Notes under the pieces: model-generated
Seen by the model: only the letters and a program-made list of their open reading frames with translations
Told to the model about the DNA's origin: nothing
The model's database searches: none
Program-made: the position numbers and the translations under genes
Part shown: positions 4,722-5,828 of the stretch, one piece after another
Layout: each line of letters begins with the position of its first letter
Position numbering within the stretch: position 1 is the first letter of the stretch
Origin: Actinomycetota bacterium
GTDB taxonomy: Bacteria > Zhuqueibacterota > Zhuqueibacteria > Residuimicrobiales > Krinioviventaceae
Direction of reading: 5' to 3'
Assembly: GCA_011682565.1 (NCBI GenBank)
Contig: JAACEJ010000263.1
Location: 1 to 5,828 of the forward strand
DNA length: 5,828 nt

Positions 4722-5828
4722 ATGATACTTTTGCAGAACCGAAAAAAACAAATATTGTTTGTTTCTATATTTATCGTACTCATCCTTGTTCTGTCGTTTT
4801 TTTTTCATTATTCGATTCACATTGAAAATGCACTCACATCACAACCGACCGAGGGGTTTTCTGTAAAAGTGCATACGCTGCGCATTGTTTTTGAACCCGT
4901 TTTGGGTCCGCTTTTGTTTTATCTTCGTGCCGACCAGCCCCTGGTGGAAATGCTTGTTCTGATGCTCTGGGTGATTTTAGCATTTTTCGTTGTCTCGTTT
5001 TGGAAGGCTTTTCGAAATCCAAGAGGCCGTTTTTTGCATACCTTTTGGGTAGGACTAAAAAACTGGCTCGTGCGGCTCCCGATAATTATTATCACCTTTG
5101 TGGCTCTTATTCTTGTAATTATTTTTCTTCCTCTGCCGAGCAACACAATCGTAAATCATCAAAATGACACCATTTTGCTCAACACCCACAGCCATACATA
5201 TTACAGTCACGACGGGCTCATTTCCCAAAAAAATCTCATGCGCTGGCACAGGCGCAATGGCTTTGATGCGTTTTTTATAACAGATCACAATAATCATCTC
5301 AAAACGCTGGAGTTTGTCCGGGCGCAAAAGGCCGGCAAAATACCCGCCTCTCCCCTCGTTTTTTGCGGTGAAGAATACTCGGGCAGCAACCATATCACGT
5401 TACTCGGCCTGCAGCGGGATTTCAAAACCAAGGATATGGCGGATTCAACCGCCATCGACTCTGCACACGCTAACGGCGGCGTCGGCATTATTGCCCACTG
5501 GTTTGCGGATGAGCACAGGACAATTCAATATTACATTAGCTGCGGTGCGGACGGTTTTGAAATTGCCAACCAGGCGGAAGGGCTGAGCTACAGTCGGTGT
5601 ATTTTTCGGGCAATTGTCGAAAAGTGTCGTGAAAACGGATTGCTCATGGTTGGGGCGTGCGATTACCACGGTTACGGCAGTGCGGCGTTTACGTGGAATG
5701 CTTTACAAATTCCGGGCTGGCAAAACCTGACGGAGGAGCAGAAAAGATCGTCTGTTATGAATATCCTTCGGCAACACCAAGAGAGTAAGATAAAAGTCCT
5801 CGTCTACCGCGACCGATATGTTTTCCCG
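4722..5828 (+). CDS. Membrane-anchored PHP-domain metallophosphoesterase (3'-truncated by window)
   Basis: An uninterrupted frame of 369 codons runs from ATG 4722 off the window end. The N-terminal 140 residues hold three hydrophobic helices (about 10-29, 74-94 and 119-137). The PHP (polymerase and histidinol phosphatase) domain follows: NTHSHTYYSHDG (154-165) gives H156, H158 and H163; ITDHNN (186-191) gives D188 and H189; CGEEYSGSNHITLLG (215-229) gives E217 and H224; IAHW (257-260) gives H259; and ACDYHGYG (312-319) gives D314 and H316. That is the expected ligand set for a trinuclear metal site, so the enzyme appears active. PHP proteins hydrolyse phosphate esters or phosphodiesters; the substrate cannot be told. 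The domain would follow the third helix, which suggests a periplasmic or outer-face location, but topology is uncertain. AGGA (4708-4711) is about 10 bases before the ATG. The end of the PHP domain is probably near the window edge. Confidence 0.88.
   Translation, partial: MILLQNRKKQILFVSIFIVLILVLSFFFHYSIHIENALTSQPTEGFSVKVHTLRIVFEPVLGPLLFYLRADQPLVEMLVLMLWVILAFFVVSFWKAFRNPRGRFLHTFWVGLKNWLVRLPIIIITFVALILVIIFLPLPSNTIVNHQNDTILLNTHSHTYYSHDGLISQKNLMRWHRRNGFDAFFITDHNNHLKTLEFVRAQKAGKIPASPLVFCGEEYSGSNHITLLGLQRDFKTKDMADSTAIDSAHANGGVGIIAHWFADEHRTIQYYISCGADGFEIANQAEGLSYSRCIFRAIVEKCRENGLLMVGACDYHGYGSAAFTWNALQIPGWQNLTEEQKRSSVMNILRQHQESKIKVLVYRDRYVFP

Noticed and set aside
4834..5669. Several reverse and alternative frames of 62-112 codons
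   Set aside because: All fall within the PHP gene frame, which has intact catalytic motifs; they are shadows that arise because the true frame has no stop inside the window.

Overview
The window is ordinary-density bacterial DNA of moderate GC, with every supported gene on the + strand. Initiation at TTG or GTG, Shine-Dalgarno sites and 4-base ATGA overlaps all fit a bacterium. Nothing fixes the phylum. The HAL2-type bisphosphate nucleotidase, the membrane-anchored ceramidase-fold and PHP proteins, and the AT-rich repeat-bearing spacer would suit a Gram-negative environmental lineage such as the FCB/Calditrichota-like groups, but that is a weak guess.

Layout. (1) 1-762 is the 3' part of a 3'(2'),5'-bisphosphate nucleotidase that enters from upstream. 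It is followed closely by a GAF-type free methionine-(R)-sulfoxide reductase (790-1272, TTG start). The two form a plausible sulfur/redox pair. (2) 1273-1832 is about 560 bases of AT-rich spacer with no convincing gene. It contains a 32-base imperfect direct repeat, a 15-base tandem duplication, and two mutually exclusive hairpins around a Shine-Dalgarno site that precedes a 35-codon membrane-peptide frame. (3) 1833-2024 is the N-terminal remnant of a DMT/EamA permease. It overlaps by ATGA an intact small CoA-binding Rossmann protein (2021-2416), which a long inverted repeat follows. (4) 2545-3188 is a complete type II toxin-antitoxin pair: a ribbon-helix-helix VapB-like antitoxin and a PIN-domain VapC-like toxin, overlapping by ATGA. 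(5) 3214-4578 is a membrane-anchored, single-domain neutral-ceramidase-fold hydrolase. (6) From 4722 an open frame runs off the window end. It encodes a three-helix membrane region followed by a PHP metallophosphoesterase domain with its metal ligands intact.

How they may work together. The first two genes plausibly handle by-products of sulfur metabolism and oxidation (PAP and free methionine sulfoxide). The toxin-antitoxin pair is self-contained and AT-rich, and could be a later insertion. The ceramidase-like and PHP proteins are both membrane-tethered metallohydrolases in the same orientation, but a 143-base gap with a possible promoter separates them, so a shared pathway is only inferred. 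I found no CRISPR array, insertion sequence, rRNA or tRNA, and no clearly new multi-gene system. The most unusual items are the permease remnant that keeps its translational-coupling end, the structured leader near 1548-1586, and the non-standard active-site signature of the ceramidase-like protein.
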